In this document: piece by piece, positions 19,693 through 28,569 of the stretch
How positions within the stretch are numbered: the first letter of the stretch is position 1
Layout of the letters: every line of letters starts with the position of its first letter
Assembly (NCBI GenBank): GCA_024102795.1
Contig: JAGFJK010000023.1
Coordinates: 1 to 44,752 of the forward strand
From: Pirellulaceae bacterium
GTDB lineage: Bacteria; Planctomycetota; Planctomycetia; Pirellulales; Pirellulaceae
Direction of reading: 5' to 3'
Length of the DNA stretch: 44,752 nucleotides
The notes under the pieces: model-generated
Databases searched by the model: none
The model's input: only the letters and a program-made list of their open reading frames with translations
Told to the model about the DNA's origin: nothing
Position numbers and translations under genes: made by a program

Positions 19693-22074
19693 CTATCTGC
19701 CGGAGGACGCCCCGCGGTCGATTTCCTCGAAGGTCAGGTTATGGATGCGGTACTTCTTCCAGTCCCGGTAATCGAAGTGCCACCACTCGAAATCATAGAC
19801 CGTGAACCCCTCGGACTCCATCATCTGCCGGAGCAGCTCGCGATGCCAGCGCTGACGCGAGGTGCCGCCAGGATACAACGGGAACGAGCGCGGCGAGAAC
19901 TCGTCGTATCCGGCCACCATCGGAATGGGTTGCCCCGTTTTCCGGTCGTAGAGGGTGATGTCGACGGCGCAACCCCGATTGTGCCGCGAGCCGTTGGCCG
20001 GGTTGGCCACAAAGTCTTTCAGGTCCGACGGAGTGGCGTCCCAGAACATTTTAGTAACGTACCAAGGACGGTAGGCATCGTGGACCAGCAGCCCCAGGCC
20101 TCGTGATTCCAGCTTGCGGCTGGCTCTGGCGACCGCTTCGGCCGCGGGTCGCTGCATGAACGCGCGGGCCTGGTTGTAGAACACGGCTCCCGTGAAGTTG
20201 TTGGTCGTGGCGTAACGGATGTCGAGCTTGATCGCGGCATCCTGTTGGGTGAGATCCACCAGGTCGGCGGGCCGGAATTCGCCCGTCTCGTCGGGCGGAG
20301 CTGCCGAAAGCGCGGCGCGCCGCAGTTCGTCGATCGGCTTGACCGGTACGATCTTGAACGTCTCGCCCTCAACGGTTCCCACTTGCCGGCGCTCGAAACG
20401 CACCTCGGCCGCCACCACCTGCGTCGCCCGGCCGCTGGCGTCGCGCCGGAACCTCAAGCCTTCGCCGTGATACAGCCCGTAGTCGGGAAACTCAAACTGG
20501 TTTTCGTCGACTTCCCGGAGCGGGTAGTAGTAGAACCATTCGATCAGGGCGTAAAGTTGCCCCGCGTCCTCCAGGATGTACAACACGTTGTGGTCCCAAC
20601 CGTACTCGCCGATCAATCCCCGCCAGCGTTCGGGGACGTCGGCGGGCGGCGAGTCCGCGACGCGCTGGAAGACCAGCTTGCCGACCCGCAGGCGGTCGGC
20701 CGTCTGCAGTTGGACCGGCTCGCCAAAGCCCAACACATCGTCGGTGACGATCGCCCCGTCGTCGGTCTTCGCTCGCAACTCGTAGCGGAACTCGCCCCGC
20801 TGCATGAACAGAGAGCCGTTGAGTTCGGTGATCCGGGTGAAGCGAGTTCCATCAACCTCGCGGTAAGTCCCGACCAGTTCGGCGGCCCGTTCCGGAGCTA
20901 TCGCCGTGGTCCGATCGTACTCCGGCAGCGGCTTGCCGTCTTGCACGGCCAACAGCAACCGCAGCGCGTATTCGCAAAGACGGCGCACCACGCCGTTGCT
21001 GCCATCCAACGAGCAGGCGGCGGCCACCCCCAGCTTGCGATCGGGCAGCACCTCCAACTGGGTCGAGAAGCCGTACACCGCGCCTCCATGGCCGATCAGC
21101 GTCTGTCGATCCAGTTCCTGAACGTGGAACCCAAGGCCGAAACCCAGCGCCTTTCCATTCGGGTCCCGTACCGGCGTGACCATCCGCCGGTAGGTAGCCG
21201 GCTGGAGGATCTGACCATCGGCCGTTTTCCCCTCCCGGAACAGGCACTTTGCGAACCGCGACAGGTCCTGGACGCTGGAATACAGGTTGCCCGCCGGTCC
21301 GGTGCCCAGCGCGAACTTCGGCGCCTCGAATCGCCGGCCGTCGTAGGTTCGCATCCAGCCCGTCGCCAACTTGGGACCAATCGGATCGGTCACCACAAAG
21401 CTGCTGTCGGCCATACCCAGCGGATCGAGAATGGTGTGTCGCACTTGGTCGGGATGCGACTGATCCAGCACACTTTCCAGAACGGCCCCCACGACGGCGA
21501 CGGCGGCATTTGAGTATTTCGTTCTTGTGCCCGGCGGATAGACCAGGGCCGTCGAATTCAGGCTGGCCACGGTCTGTTCGAGCGACGGTCCGGTTGGGTC
21601 GAAGTAGTGGCCGACCGGCGGTTCTCGGACCAGACCGGACGTATGAGCCATCAGTTGGCGAAGCGTGACCGCGGCGGCACCGGGACTGGCCGGCGCGAAC
21701 GCGGGCAGGTAGCGCGTGACGGGCACATCCAGGTCGAGCCGGCCCTGTTCCACGAGCTGCATGACCGCGATGTCTGTGAATAGCTTGGAGACCGAGCCCA
21801 CTCGGTAGACTGTCTGAGCGGTCGCCGGGACTTTCCCGTCCGCGTCCTGGTATCCGAAACCTCCTTCCCAGACAGTTCGATCGCCGTCGATCAGCGAGAT
21901 CGAGAAAGCCGGCAGTCGCTTGCTTCGCACTTCGTAATCCACCGCGGCCCGCAGTCTCTCCACGGCGTCCACATCCGATTGGGCACGAGCCACGGTCAGC
22001 GTTCCGAGCAGGAAGAAGCACAGCGGGACGACGACGAGTCCCAACCGGCCGTGGTGTCGATTGATCTGGTGCAT
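19693..22074 (-). CDS. Exported serine hydrolase (class C beta-lactamase family) fused to VanX-type D-Ala-D-Ala dipeptidase
   Basis: 793 residues with a signal peptide (LGLVVVPLCFFLLGTLTVARA). The N-terminal half (about 35-390) is a beta-lactamase/DD-peptidase-like domain with GSVSK (Ser94, Lys97), KYSN as the Tyr-x-Asn motif and HGG near residue 325. The middle (about 400-590) is a beta-rich region with no recognised motif. The C-terminal domain (about 606-785) is peptidase M15D: SRHNRGCAVD supplies zinc ligands His698 and Asp705, and EWWHFDY supplies Glu763 and His766. Both halves suit D-Ala-containing peptides, so periplasmic peptidoglycan peptide processing or recycling is likely. No vanR/S/H/A neighbours are present, so it is not a vancomycin cluster. 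The fusion is unusual. Confidence 0.88.
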   Translation of the reverse strand: MHQINRHHGRLGLVVVPLCFFLLGTLTVARAQSDVDAVERLRAAVDYEVRSKRLPAFSISLIDGDRTVWEGGFGYQDADGKVPATAQTVYRVGSVSKLFTDIAVMQLVEQGRLDLDVPVTRYLPAFAPASPGAAAVTLRQLMAHTSGLVREPPVGHYFDPTGPSLEQTVASLNSTALVYPPGTRTKYSNAAVAVVGAVLESVLDQSHPDQVRHTILDPLGMADSSFVVTDPIGPKLATGWMRTYDGRRFEAPKFALGTGPAGNLYSSVQDLSRFAKCLFREGKTADGQILQPATYRRMVTPVRDPNGKALGFGLGFHVQELDRQTLIGHGGAVYGFSTQLEVLPDRKLGVAAACSLDGSNGVVRRLCEYALRLLLAVQDGKPLPEYDRTTAIAPERAAELVGTYREVDGTRFTRITELNGSLFMQRGEFRYELRAKTDDGAIVTDDVLGFGEPVQLQTADRLRVGKLVFQRVADSPPADVPERWRGLIGEYGWDHNVLYILEDAGQLYALIEWFYYYPLREVDENQFEFPDYGLYHGEGLRFRRDASGRATQVVAAEVRFERRQVGTVEGETFKIVPVKPIDELRRAALSAAPPDETGEFRPADLVDLTQQDAAIKLDIRYATTNNFTGAVFYNQARAFMQRPAAEAVARASRKLESRGLGLLVHDAYRPWYVTKMFWDATPSDLKDFVANPANGSRHNRGCAVDITLYDRKTGQPIPMVAGYDEFSPRSFPLYPGGTSRQRWHRELLRQMMESEGFTVYDFEWWHFDYRDWKKYRIHNLTFEEIDRGASSGR

Positions 22075-22164
22075 GTGTGAATTTCCATCGGCAAGGCACG
22101 GGCATGGACACGTTGGCCGGCGCGCGGGTTACGAAGCTGCGCACGCCATGACTTTCGGGGCCGT

Positions 22165-22266
22165 GTAACCCGAAGCATAAGCGAGGGATTCTCCTGGTAT
22201 TGGGACGATGGTCGCAAATTCCTCCCTCGCGTACGCTTCGGGCTACATGAAAAGCGCGACTTCAAA
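22165..22266. repeat. Inverted pair of CCGAAGCGTAAG-type repeats
   Basis: The left arm (22165-22188, GTAACCCGAAGCATAAGCG...) is complementary, with a few mismatches, to the right arm at 22223-22246 (...GTACGCTTCGGGCTAC). A GCGACTTCAAAAC tail follows, as in the single copies at 325 and 44012. It lies between the beta-lactamase/VanX gene and the deleted dehydrogenase, both on the minus strand. Confidence 0.65.
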
Positions 22267-22296
22267 ACTCGCGGGCCAGGCGCGGCGGGACGCCGC

Positions 22297-22947
22297 CTAA
22301 CGTAACGACCGCAGGTACTCGATCAGGTCGGCTGTCTGTTCGGCCGTCAGCTCGCTCAGCAGCAGCTCGGGCATCAGCGATTTCTGTTGGGGGACCAGCA
22401 GTTCCAACTGGTCGGCGGCGATGCGGATTTCCTTGTTCGTGGCGTCCCTCAGGACCACCCGCTGCTCCGACCGCTCCAACAGCAGACCGCTGTGGACCCA
22501 GCCCTCCTTCGTCTCGGCCAGCACATAGCAGATGTAGCAAGAGCGGTTGTCGGCGAAGTCGGGGTGAAACGTCAGGCCGTAGACTCGCTGCAAGCCCGTG
22601 ATTTCAGCCGCCAGGTCGACGCACAGATCGGCTTGCCGGCAATCGTCGGACAGTGGGAAGGAAAACACCTTGCCGTCCAACTCGACCAGAAACAGCCGGT
22701 TGGTGCCTGGCGCGGCGGTCAGGGTGACGGGTCGGACGAACTGCAACTTGGGAAAGACACGCGCGACGCGGTACGGCTTGGGCGGCCCCGGCGAGCCCGT
22801 GATCCGGGAACTCCTCCAGGGGATCCGCTGTTCGAGGCCGAACGGTTTGGGTTCTCCGAATGCGGCCCCTGGCATGATCGTCGAGATCAGTTGCAGCAGA
22901 AGCAAGGCGTACAGGCGCCCGAAAACCGAACGGCGTGTGAACAGCAT
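22297..22947 (-). pseudogene. Internally deleted PQQ-dehydrogenase/heme-binding protein
   Basis: 216 residues, intact frame with signal peptide. Residues 60-149 are the beginning of a PQQ-dependent sugar dehydrogenase-type propeller (FPKLQFVRPVTLTAAPGTNR, GLTFHPDFADNR, YVLAETKEG). At about residue 150 (near 22500) it passes abruptly into the extreme C-terminus of planctomycete heme-binding proteins (VHSGLLLERSEQRVVLRDA, IRIAADQLELL, SLMPELLLSELTAEQTADLI). Full-length members are far longer, with the rest of the propeller, a HEAT-like part and a cytochrome c CxxCH; none of that remains. The simplest reading is a large in-frame internal deletion. A functional mini-protein is not excluded. Confidence 0.6.
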
Positions 22948-23440
22948 GAACTACCGTCTCTCTGAAACTGGGTCGCCGACTGGAAGTCCGCCGTCACGGC
23001 ATCGCAAGAATCCCGTCGCGGCGAGCTTCACCTCCAAGCTGGAGCGTCGCCGAATACTGTACTCCCGGAGAACGTCTCCCGCAAATCGGCGCGCGAGCTT
23101 GCTTTGTAGAAAGGTCATTAGAAAGGTCAGACACCCATGATTTAAACGGCTGGGCGGCGGGACCAGCAGATAGAGTAGCGAGATGGCGGTCCAACGGAGG
23201 GGAAGGGAAGTGGCGGCCGGGGGCAAGCGGGCTGGAAGCGACGGGGAACTGGCGCGAAGGGCCGCGTCAGGCAGCTTCGAGACGCGGCATTCTTGCATGC
23301 CGAGCGGACCGCTCGAGATTGGGGGCAGCGGGAGCCTGATTGAATGAAGTCTGACGTGCTCCGGCGGCGGACGTAGTGGGGCTGACGATCAAGCTCGTTG
23401 ATCGTCCTCACGCCAGCCGGCGCAGGTCAATGCCGCCAGG
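22948..23440. other. Spacer without supported gene
   Basis: About 490 bases. Open frames on both strands are Arg/Pro-rich and show no domain or ribosome-binding site. It sits between two decayed-looking genes and is probably degraded coding sequence. I saw no repeat shared with the other spacers. Confidence 0.4.
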
Positions 23441-23795
23441 TCAGCCAAACGTCGCTCGGCAGTTCCGCATGCCTTTGACCCAGCGGTCCCCGCTGCGGTC
23501 CAGCAGCTCCCGCAGACGTTCGACCGAACCGACCGCTCGGCCGAGCCACTCGTCAAAGTTGTCCACCGCCACGGTCCAGCAGTCGGGATCCAGCCCGTAG
23601 ATCCTCAAGTGCTGCACCAGCGCCGACGGGTCCGACTCCGGTGCCGCTTGTGCCGCCACGGTCTGTGCTACCACCCACAGCAGAATCCGCACGTACTCGG
23701 ACATCGGCATGTCGAGAATTGGATTATCCGACGCTCGACGACGACGCTGCCCGTCAGGAAACAGCCGCCGATAACGGGCGTAGCTGGGTGCGCTC
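23441..23795 (-). pseudogene. Remnant of an unrecognised gene
   Basis: The frame reads naturally from about SAPSYARYRRLFPDGQ through MSEYVRILLWVVAQTVAA to the stop, ending LRELLDRSGDRWVKGMRN. No upstream start with a ribosome-binding site is visible. Between 23796 and 24177 the likely coding signal appears scattered over other frames, including a Cys-x2-Cys stretch (FICGICGLSYRTPIEFEG) starting near 24257. The region may be one gene broken by frameshifts after the restriction-like gene. Function unknown. Confidence 0.35.
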
Positions 23796-24177
23796 GAAGG
23801 CTGTGCGTCCGCGCCGGACGAGCCGGCGACCTCGCCCGACGAGACCGTGTCCGCAGGGAGAGTCGCGTCGCTGGTCGTGTCGCATTGACTGCTGTCTCAG
23901 CAGCCTCGTTGGTCCCAGTGGCCGAGCAGGACGAAAGGGACACTGGCGGCTCATCCGATGTTTCAACACTGGCAGCGGCTGAGGTGTGCAAATCGCCCAG
24001 CTCGGAGTCCACGCGCGGCGAATCCCGCAGCGCAGCTTCGGACTGGCCAGCGGCTTCCCACGTCGACGAGCCGCCAGCCACTTCCGCCGCGCAGCCGCTC
24101 GACTGCTGGGTGTCTGGTCTCTTGGCGATCTCGGCGAATACGCCAGATGCCCAGCAAAGAGCCAGCCGGAGCAATCG

Positions 24178-24894
24178 TCAAGTCTGCCTTCGAATTCGAT
24201 GGGGGTTCGATAGCTCAACCCACAAATGCCGCAGATGAATTGTGGGGGTTGCGCCACGGTTGCGAGCGTGCTGCGACTCGCAAACCGTCACGCCCCGCGC
24301 CGGGCCGGATCGCGGACTACGCAACAGATCGCCTGGCGACCAATATGGATCGGCGGATGCCGCCAAGTCTCGAATCCAGGTGTTGATTTCCGCAAACCAG
24401 TCCCCACACGTCCTGGCCTGGACATATCCAATCATGCCGGCCAACGCCAAGTCGCTGGCGTGCAGCCCTAATTTGAATCGCTGAATTCCTCCGCCGGGCC
24501 GCTGGCCGGCGTCGGATGTGACATACTCCCGCTGGCGGTTGGAACGCGGCGGAGGCAACCGTTTGCACTCCAACACTACAATCGGCTCGTACTTCGTATA
24601 GGGTCGCCCGATTATCCTCGACTCAACGAGCGTCGCGGAGACGTCCGACGAGTGGACGCGGCCCTGCGGTTCCTCGTGGTGAAAGTTCACCATCGCGAAA
24701 TCAGACTGCCTGGCGGCCGCGTTGAGGAATTTTACAAGCTGGCTGTTCAAATCACGTTCCCGGTCAGCGGCGGGCCGTGTGGGATCGTCGCGCCAAGGTC
24801 CCAGTTGCTGGGCGACGAAGTCCAGCGTGCGGCTCGCGGCCGTAGCGGCGGAAATGCCCGCTGTGATCCGGCCATGGACGCTTGTACGGCTCAC
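24178..24894 (-). CDS. Putative PD-(D/E)xK nuclease, partner of the adjacent methyltransferase
   Basis: 238 residues from GTG, three bases after the methyltransferase stop, so the two are probably coupled. HSSDVSA (Asp84) followed by YEPIVVLECKRLP (Glu109, Lys111) gives the D...ExK catalytic arrangement of PD-(D/E)xK nucleases, with Glu47 in ERDLNSQL as a possible further ligand. The following helix and GGGIQRFKLGLHASDLALAGMI fit the fold. The last 40 residues are low in predicted structure. Next to an adenine methyltransferase this is the natural candidate for the restriction subunit. Target site and cofactor use are unknown. Confidence 0.6.
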   Translation of the reverse strand: MSRTSVHGRITAGISAATAASRTLDFVAQQLGPWRDDPTRPAADRERDLNSQLVKFLNAAARQSDFAMVNFHHEEPQGRVHSSDVSATLVESRIIGRPYTKYEPIVVLECKRLPPPRSNRQREYVTSDAGQRPGGGIQRFKLGLHASDLALAGMIGYVQARTCGDWFAEINTWIRDLAASADPYWSPGDLLRSPRSGPARGVTVCESQHARNRGATPTIHLRHLWVELSNPHRIRRQT

Positions 24895-24897
24895 GCC

Positions 24898-27750
24898 TCA
24901 GTACCGCTGTTGCCGCAAGTCCAGCAGAGTGTCGTCGGCGTCGCGGATGGCGGTGGAACGGATCCAATAGCGGAGCAGTTTCGGCTTGATGATAAAAACC
25001 ACGTTCTGGTGGTAGAACCGCACGACGCGGATGGTGCGCAGCGTGGGCAGCGTCTGTTCGAAAACCAGATTGGCCAATTGCTGTTCGCAGCCCGGGCCCA
25101 GCCAGTCGATCGCGGGTTCGTCACCGAAGCAGAAACCCTGGCAGATCAGGCCGTCCAGAAAATGAGGAGCGATTGGCCGCAGGTTGCCGTAGAGGCTGCC
25201 CAACATCCGGCAATACATGGCGGCGTATGCTTCGAGCGCCTCCGCATCGGCGGTCCGCGTCAACAATTCCGACTTCTGCCCCAGACGAACCAGCGGCGCC
25301 ATGTGCTCCAACGTGTCCTCGGCCAGCGCCTGTTCCCAAAACGTCAGCTCCAACTCCGCTTTGTCGTGCGGATAGGGCAACCCCTCGATGTCACTCTTGA
25401 GTAGGGCCGTGGCCCTTGCGATCAAAAGTTGCGGGCTTTGAAGCATGACGGCAAGGCGGCACGCATCGCGGTTGGCGCTCAAATCTTGAAACAGCCGCAG
25501 CAACTCCTCCCGTTCCCCCGGATCGCAGTGGATGCCAACAATTTCATGCTTGTAGGCCAGGGGGCCGCTGTCCCAGAAAGCCAGGGGCAGCGATTCGTGC
25601 TCGCGAATCAACAAAAGCGGCGGCTCGAATAATTCGGACCTTCCCGGACGGTAGAACGAAGTGGCGGTGACGGTGTCGAGATCCTGAGAAGTGAACCCCT
25701 CGGTGGTCAGTGTTTTCGTCGGCAGCAAGGGTTTTCCGGTCAGGTGGGGGCCGGGCCGCTGACCTTGGCGTCCTTCAATGAACCCCTCGCCCATCAGCCA
25801 GCCGCGTTCGGCCACGAATTCGGCCAGCGTTCTCATCGCTCGCAGTCGCGCGGAGAGCGCGGACAGGCGGCCTCCTCCGAGCAGATGATTGCGGGCCGCC
25901 TGCGGCTCCTCGATAAGCTCACGCACGCTCAGCTCGTGCCGATCGTAATGATCCAGTTCCAGGCCGATGCGTTGACTTGCCCGGTACGTTCGCCGAAAAG
26001 TCAGATGCGTGACCTCAGGGTACTTTTGGTTACCGATCACGACCGCGATGGTCTTGGGGTCGGCCCCCTCATACAGTCCGCGAATCGAAGTGAAGTCAAG
26101 CAACGCTTCGATCCGCCCAGTGTTTGCCACGTAGCTCCGAAACGAGTGGCTTTGCAGGTTGTAGAGAAAGCCCGCTGGCTGAATCAGGCAAAGTCTGCCC
26201 AGCTCACTCAGCATGCGCAGGCAATGATCCAGAAACCGATAGGCAATCTGACGACCCGGGATCCGGCCGCGCTGGGCGACGTGCTGCTCATTCACGCGGC
26301 CGGCGGCATCGCTGAACTGGGACTCAAACGGCGGGTTTCCAACAATCAGGTCAAATCGCTCGGCGGGAGTGGCCTGGCCAGTCGAAGCCGGCGGAGTCTC
26401 CTCGAAGAAGTCGCGTTGCTGCAGGTTCGCTCCCCGTAACCTGTCGAATCGCAGCTCGCGCCAAATCACATTCGGCTGAAGTGAATCGCAAACCGCCAGC
26501 GAGAGACTGAAGGCGGACAGGTCCACCGCGTCGGCCTGCGTTTCCACGCCAAAAATCTGCTCGCGCAGAATCGACTTCAACGTCTCAACATCTGGAGTAC
26601 GCCACTCGTGTCGCGCTCGCCAGGCATTCACTAATCGCCGGAATGCCCCGACCAGGAACACGCCGGAACCGCAGGCCGGATCGAGCACCCGTTCGTGACC
26701 GGCCAACTGGTCATACGGCATCAAGTAATCCAGCAGCAGATCCGCCAGAAAGGGTGGAGTGTAGACCGCCGTACTCCCCTGAACGAACCGCTGGTAGAGG
26801 TGGCTGACTACTTCCACCGGCAGGTGCCCAAAGGAATACAGGTCCCAGAGGTACCGCTGACTGCCCAACGTCCGGGCTTCGACCAGGCGAACCAGCCGGC
26901 GCAGCGTGGCTCTGGTCAGGCGAGACTCATCGGGCAAACAGAAAATGTCGCCGTTGAACTTGGACTCCAAGGCACGGAGCAGGGCAGTGACTTCGGCGGG
27001 ATTCTCGCCCCGCAGCAGATCCAGAAACGAACGGGCTCCCTGTCGAAAGCGACCGAACCATCCTGGCCTGGGAAAGACGTCGCGGTCCTCGAGATACTTC
27101 ACCAGGACCGTCAGCAATAGCAGGCGTCTGGCCACCGGGTCCTGCTCGCCACCCAGCGCCTTGTCCGTTTCCACAACCGAGCGGATCAACGACTCGTGGG
27201 CGGCTGCCGCATGATTTGCCAGGCGCTGGTTCTGTGGCTCCTCCCAAAAGGTCCCGTCCGCCAGGCCGCTCGCCGAAAGGCGCCGCAGCCTGGCCAGTTC
27301 CGAGTTGACGCGCGAAGCCACGTCGAGCTGCTCGGCCGGACGGTACTCGCGCTGGCCGTCGATCCAAAAATCGGGTCCGCGAGCGCAGCTCAACACGTCG
27401 ACGCGCGAAGGCCACGCGACGTAGATCAGCGGCGTGGCGGCCTGGAGCCACAGTTCGTGATGCGTGCGCGCCAGTTCCTCCGCCGAGAACCGCTGCTGGG
27501 TGTTGTCGATTACGAACGCCGCCGGGTGCGATGACCGACCATCCTCGAACCGGCGAAAGAACACGAAGTCCACCGGCTCGAACGCACGCGCGGCCAACAC
27601 CACGGCCGCTTCGTGCCAGGGCAAATCGGTAAGTGCAGCCCGCGTTGGCACCAGGCCGTCTACGGCGACCTGAGACCGGGTCGTGAAGCCAACCGCCGCC
27701 AGCTCGCGTCCCTGCATGAGCAACCACCCTGAAAAATCCTGCAGATGCAC
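24898..27750 (-). CDS. Eco57I/type IIG-like adenine-specific DNA methyltransferase
   Basis: 950 residues. The AdoMet site, motif I, is LDPACGSGVF (about 356-365) and motif IV is IVGNPPFES (about 469-477), the NPPF signature of N6-adenine methylases. It is preceded by YTPPFLADLLLDYLMP, usual for this family. The N-terminal 130 residues do not show a clear nuclease motif. The C-terminal half (about 600-950), with RPGRSELFEPPLLLI and EIVGIHC, resembles target-recognition regions of Eco57I-like proteins. The start is GTG at 27750; an ATG at 27717 is an alternative. A nuclease-like gene follows directly. Together they form a two-gene restriction-modification-like unit in a low-expression, repeat-flanked region, compatible with horizontal acquisition. 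Confidence 0.87.
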   Translation of the reverse strand: MHLQDFSGWLLMQGRELAAVGFTTRSQVAVDGLVPTRAALTDLPWHEAAVVLAARAFEPVDFVFFRRFEDGRSSHPAAFVIDNTQQRFSAEELARTHHELWLQAATPLIYVAWPSRVDVLSCARGPDFWIDGQREYRPAEQLDVASRVNSELARLRRLSASGLADGTFWEEPQNQRLANHAAAAHESLIRSVVETDKALGGEQDPVARRLLLLTVLVKYLEDRDVFPRPGWFGRFRQGARSFLDLLRGENPAEVTALLRALESKFNGDIFCLPDESRLTRATLRRLVRLVEARTLGSQRYLWDLYSFGHLPVEVVSHLYQRFVQGSTAVYTPPFLADLLLDYLMPYDQLAGHERVLDPACGSGVFLVGAFRRLVNAWRARHEWRTPDVETLKSILREQIFGVETQADAVDLSAFSLSLAVCDSLQPNVIWRELRFDRLRGANLQQRDFFEETPPASTGQATPAERFDLIVGNPPFESQFSDAAGRVNEQHVAQRGRIPGRQIAYRFLDHCLRMLSELGRLCLIQPAGFLYNLQSHSFRSYVANTGRIEALLDFTSIRGLYEGADPKTIAVVIGNQKYPEVTHLTFRRTYRASQRIGLELDHYDRHELSVRELIEEPQAARNHLLGGGRLSALSARLRAMRTLAEFVAERGWLMGEGFIEGRQGQRPGPHLTGKPLLPTKTLTTEGFTSQDLDTVTATSFYRPGRSELFEPPLLLIREHESLPLAFWDSGPLAYKHEIVGIHCDPGEREELLRLFQDLSANRDACRLAVMLQSPQLLIARATALLKSDIEGLPYPHDKAELELTFWEQALAEDTLEHMAPLVRLGQKSELLTRTADAEALEAYAAMYCRMLGSLYGNLRPIAPHFLDGLICQGFCFGDEPAIDWLGPGCEQQLANLVFEQTLPTLRTIRVVRFYHQNVVFIIKPKLLRYWIRSTAIRDADDTLLDLRQQRY

Positions 27751-27775
27751 CGACGGTGCGCGAGTCGCCGCAGAA

Positions 27776-27801
27776 ATGTACCTTTGTATACTATAATCCT
27801 A
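27776..27801 (-). promoter_or_regulatory. AT-rich possible promoter for the methyltransferase
   Basis: The only AT-rich patch in this spacer; the minus strand reads GGATTATAGTATACAAAGG. TATAGT or TATACA could act as a -10 element about 30-45 bases ahead of the start. No convincing -35 was seen. Confidence 0.25.
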
Positions 27802-27845
27802 CTGCCGGCCGCCAGTCAGTTCAAGAGTGGATCCGCGAAGGGCAT

Positions 27846-27983
27846 GGGGGTAATTTCGAGAAGTAGATGGCCTGTACACTTGATCTCAACCATGGCCGGG
27901 ACCCTCGTTCCCATTGTACCGCCCGTGGTGACGCCCAAACAGGGACGCGGAGGGGTACGGGGCAGCGGCTTGAAATTACCCCC
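27846..27983. repeat. 138-bp element bounded by a perfect 12-bp inverted repeat
   Basis: GGGGGTAATTTC at 27846-27857 and GAAATTACCCCC at 27972-27983 are exact inverse complements about 114 bases apart. The interior has no supported gene. The element could be a MITE-like non-autonomous insertion. It lies in the 417-base spacer between the methyltransferase and rpmE, which otherwise holds only the AT-rich patch above. Confidence 0.5.
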
Positions 27984-28167
27984 CGTCCCCTTTTTCGGCG
28001 CGGCGGGACCACTTGTCGCGGACGGGCAGGGTCGCTAGATTACGGGTTTACACCGGACTCAGATCGCGGCCCGGGCGGCCGGCGGAATTCCAGGATATTT
28101 CACATACCAGATCCCCAAGACTCTGATCGCCTCAGAGCATCGCAACCCAACACGAGGGTCGTCGGCC

Positions 28168-28407
28168 ATGAAGGATGGCATCCATCCCAAGTATCAGGAC
28201 ACGGTGGTCACCTGCGGCTGCGGCAACACGTTCAAGACGCGCAGCACGCGGCCCGAACTGAAGATCGACATTTGCAGCAGTTGCCACCCGTTCTACACGG
28301 GCAAGCTGAAGTACGTCGACACGGCCGGGCGGATCGAGAAGTTCCAGAGCAAGTTCGCGGCCGGCTCGTACGCCAGCCTGCAGAAGCCCGCCAAGAAGAA
28401 AAAGTAG
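28168..28407 (+). CDS. rpmE: 50S ribosomal protein L31
   Basis: 79 residues, normal length. [20 protein letters not shown] is the family start. Cys16, Cys18, Cys36 and Cys39 are all present, so this is the zinc-binding (C+) form. [20 protein letters not shown] is the conserved C-terminal half. It is a structural protein of the large ribosomal subunit. It heads a translation cluster with prfA and prmC, an order seen in many bacteria. The basic tail (KPAKKKK) is a mild extension. Confidence 0.97.
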   Translation: MKDGIHPKYQDTVVTCGCGNTFKTRSTRPELKIDICSSCHPFYTGKLKYVDTAGRIEKFQSKFAAGSYASLQKPAKKKK

Positions 28408-28569
28408 CTGGCTGGCCGCACTGCCCGCCGTCGGACAGGGCGCTCGATCGACTGCCAATCCACGGCCGGTCGGCGCCGGTTCTCTGTGCTCGCTCTTTTC
28501 CGGCTCTGGCGTGACTCGGCGGCTGGCGGCCGCCGGCCATCGCGGGGCGCCCCAGCGGCGTGATGCGTC

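Noticed and set aside
19693-22074. Vancomycin resistance cluster
   Set aside because: Only a VanX-like domain is present; no ligase, dehydrogenase or two-component genes are nearby.
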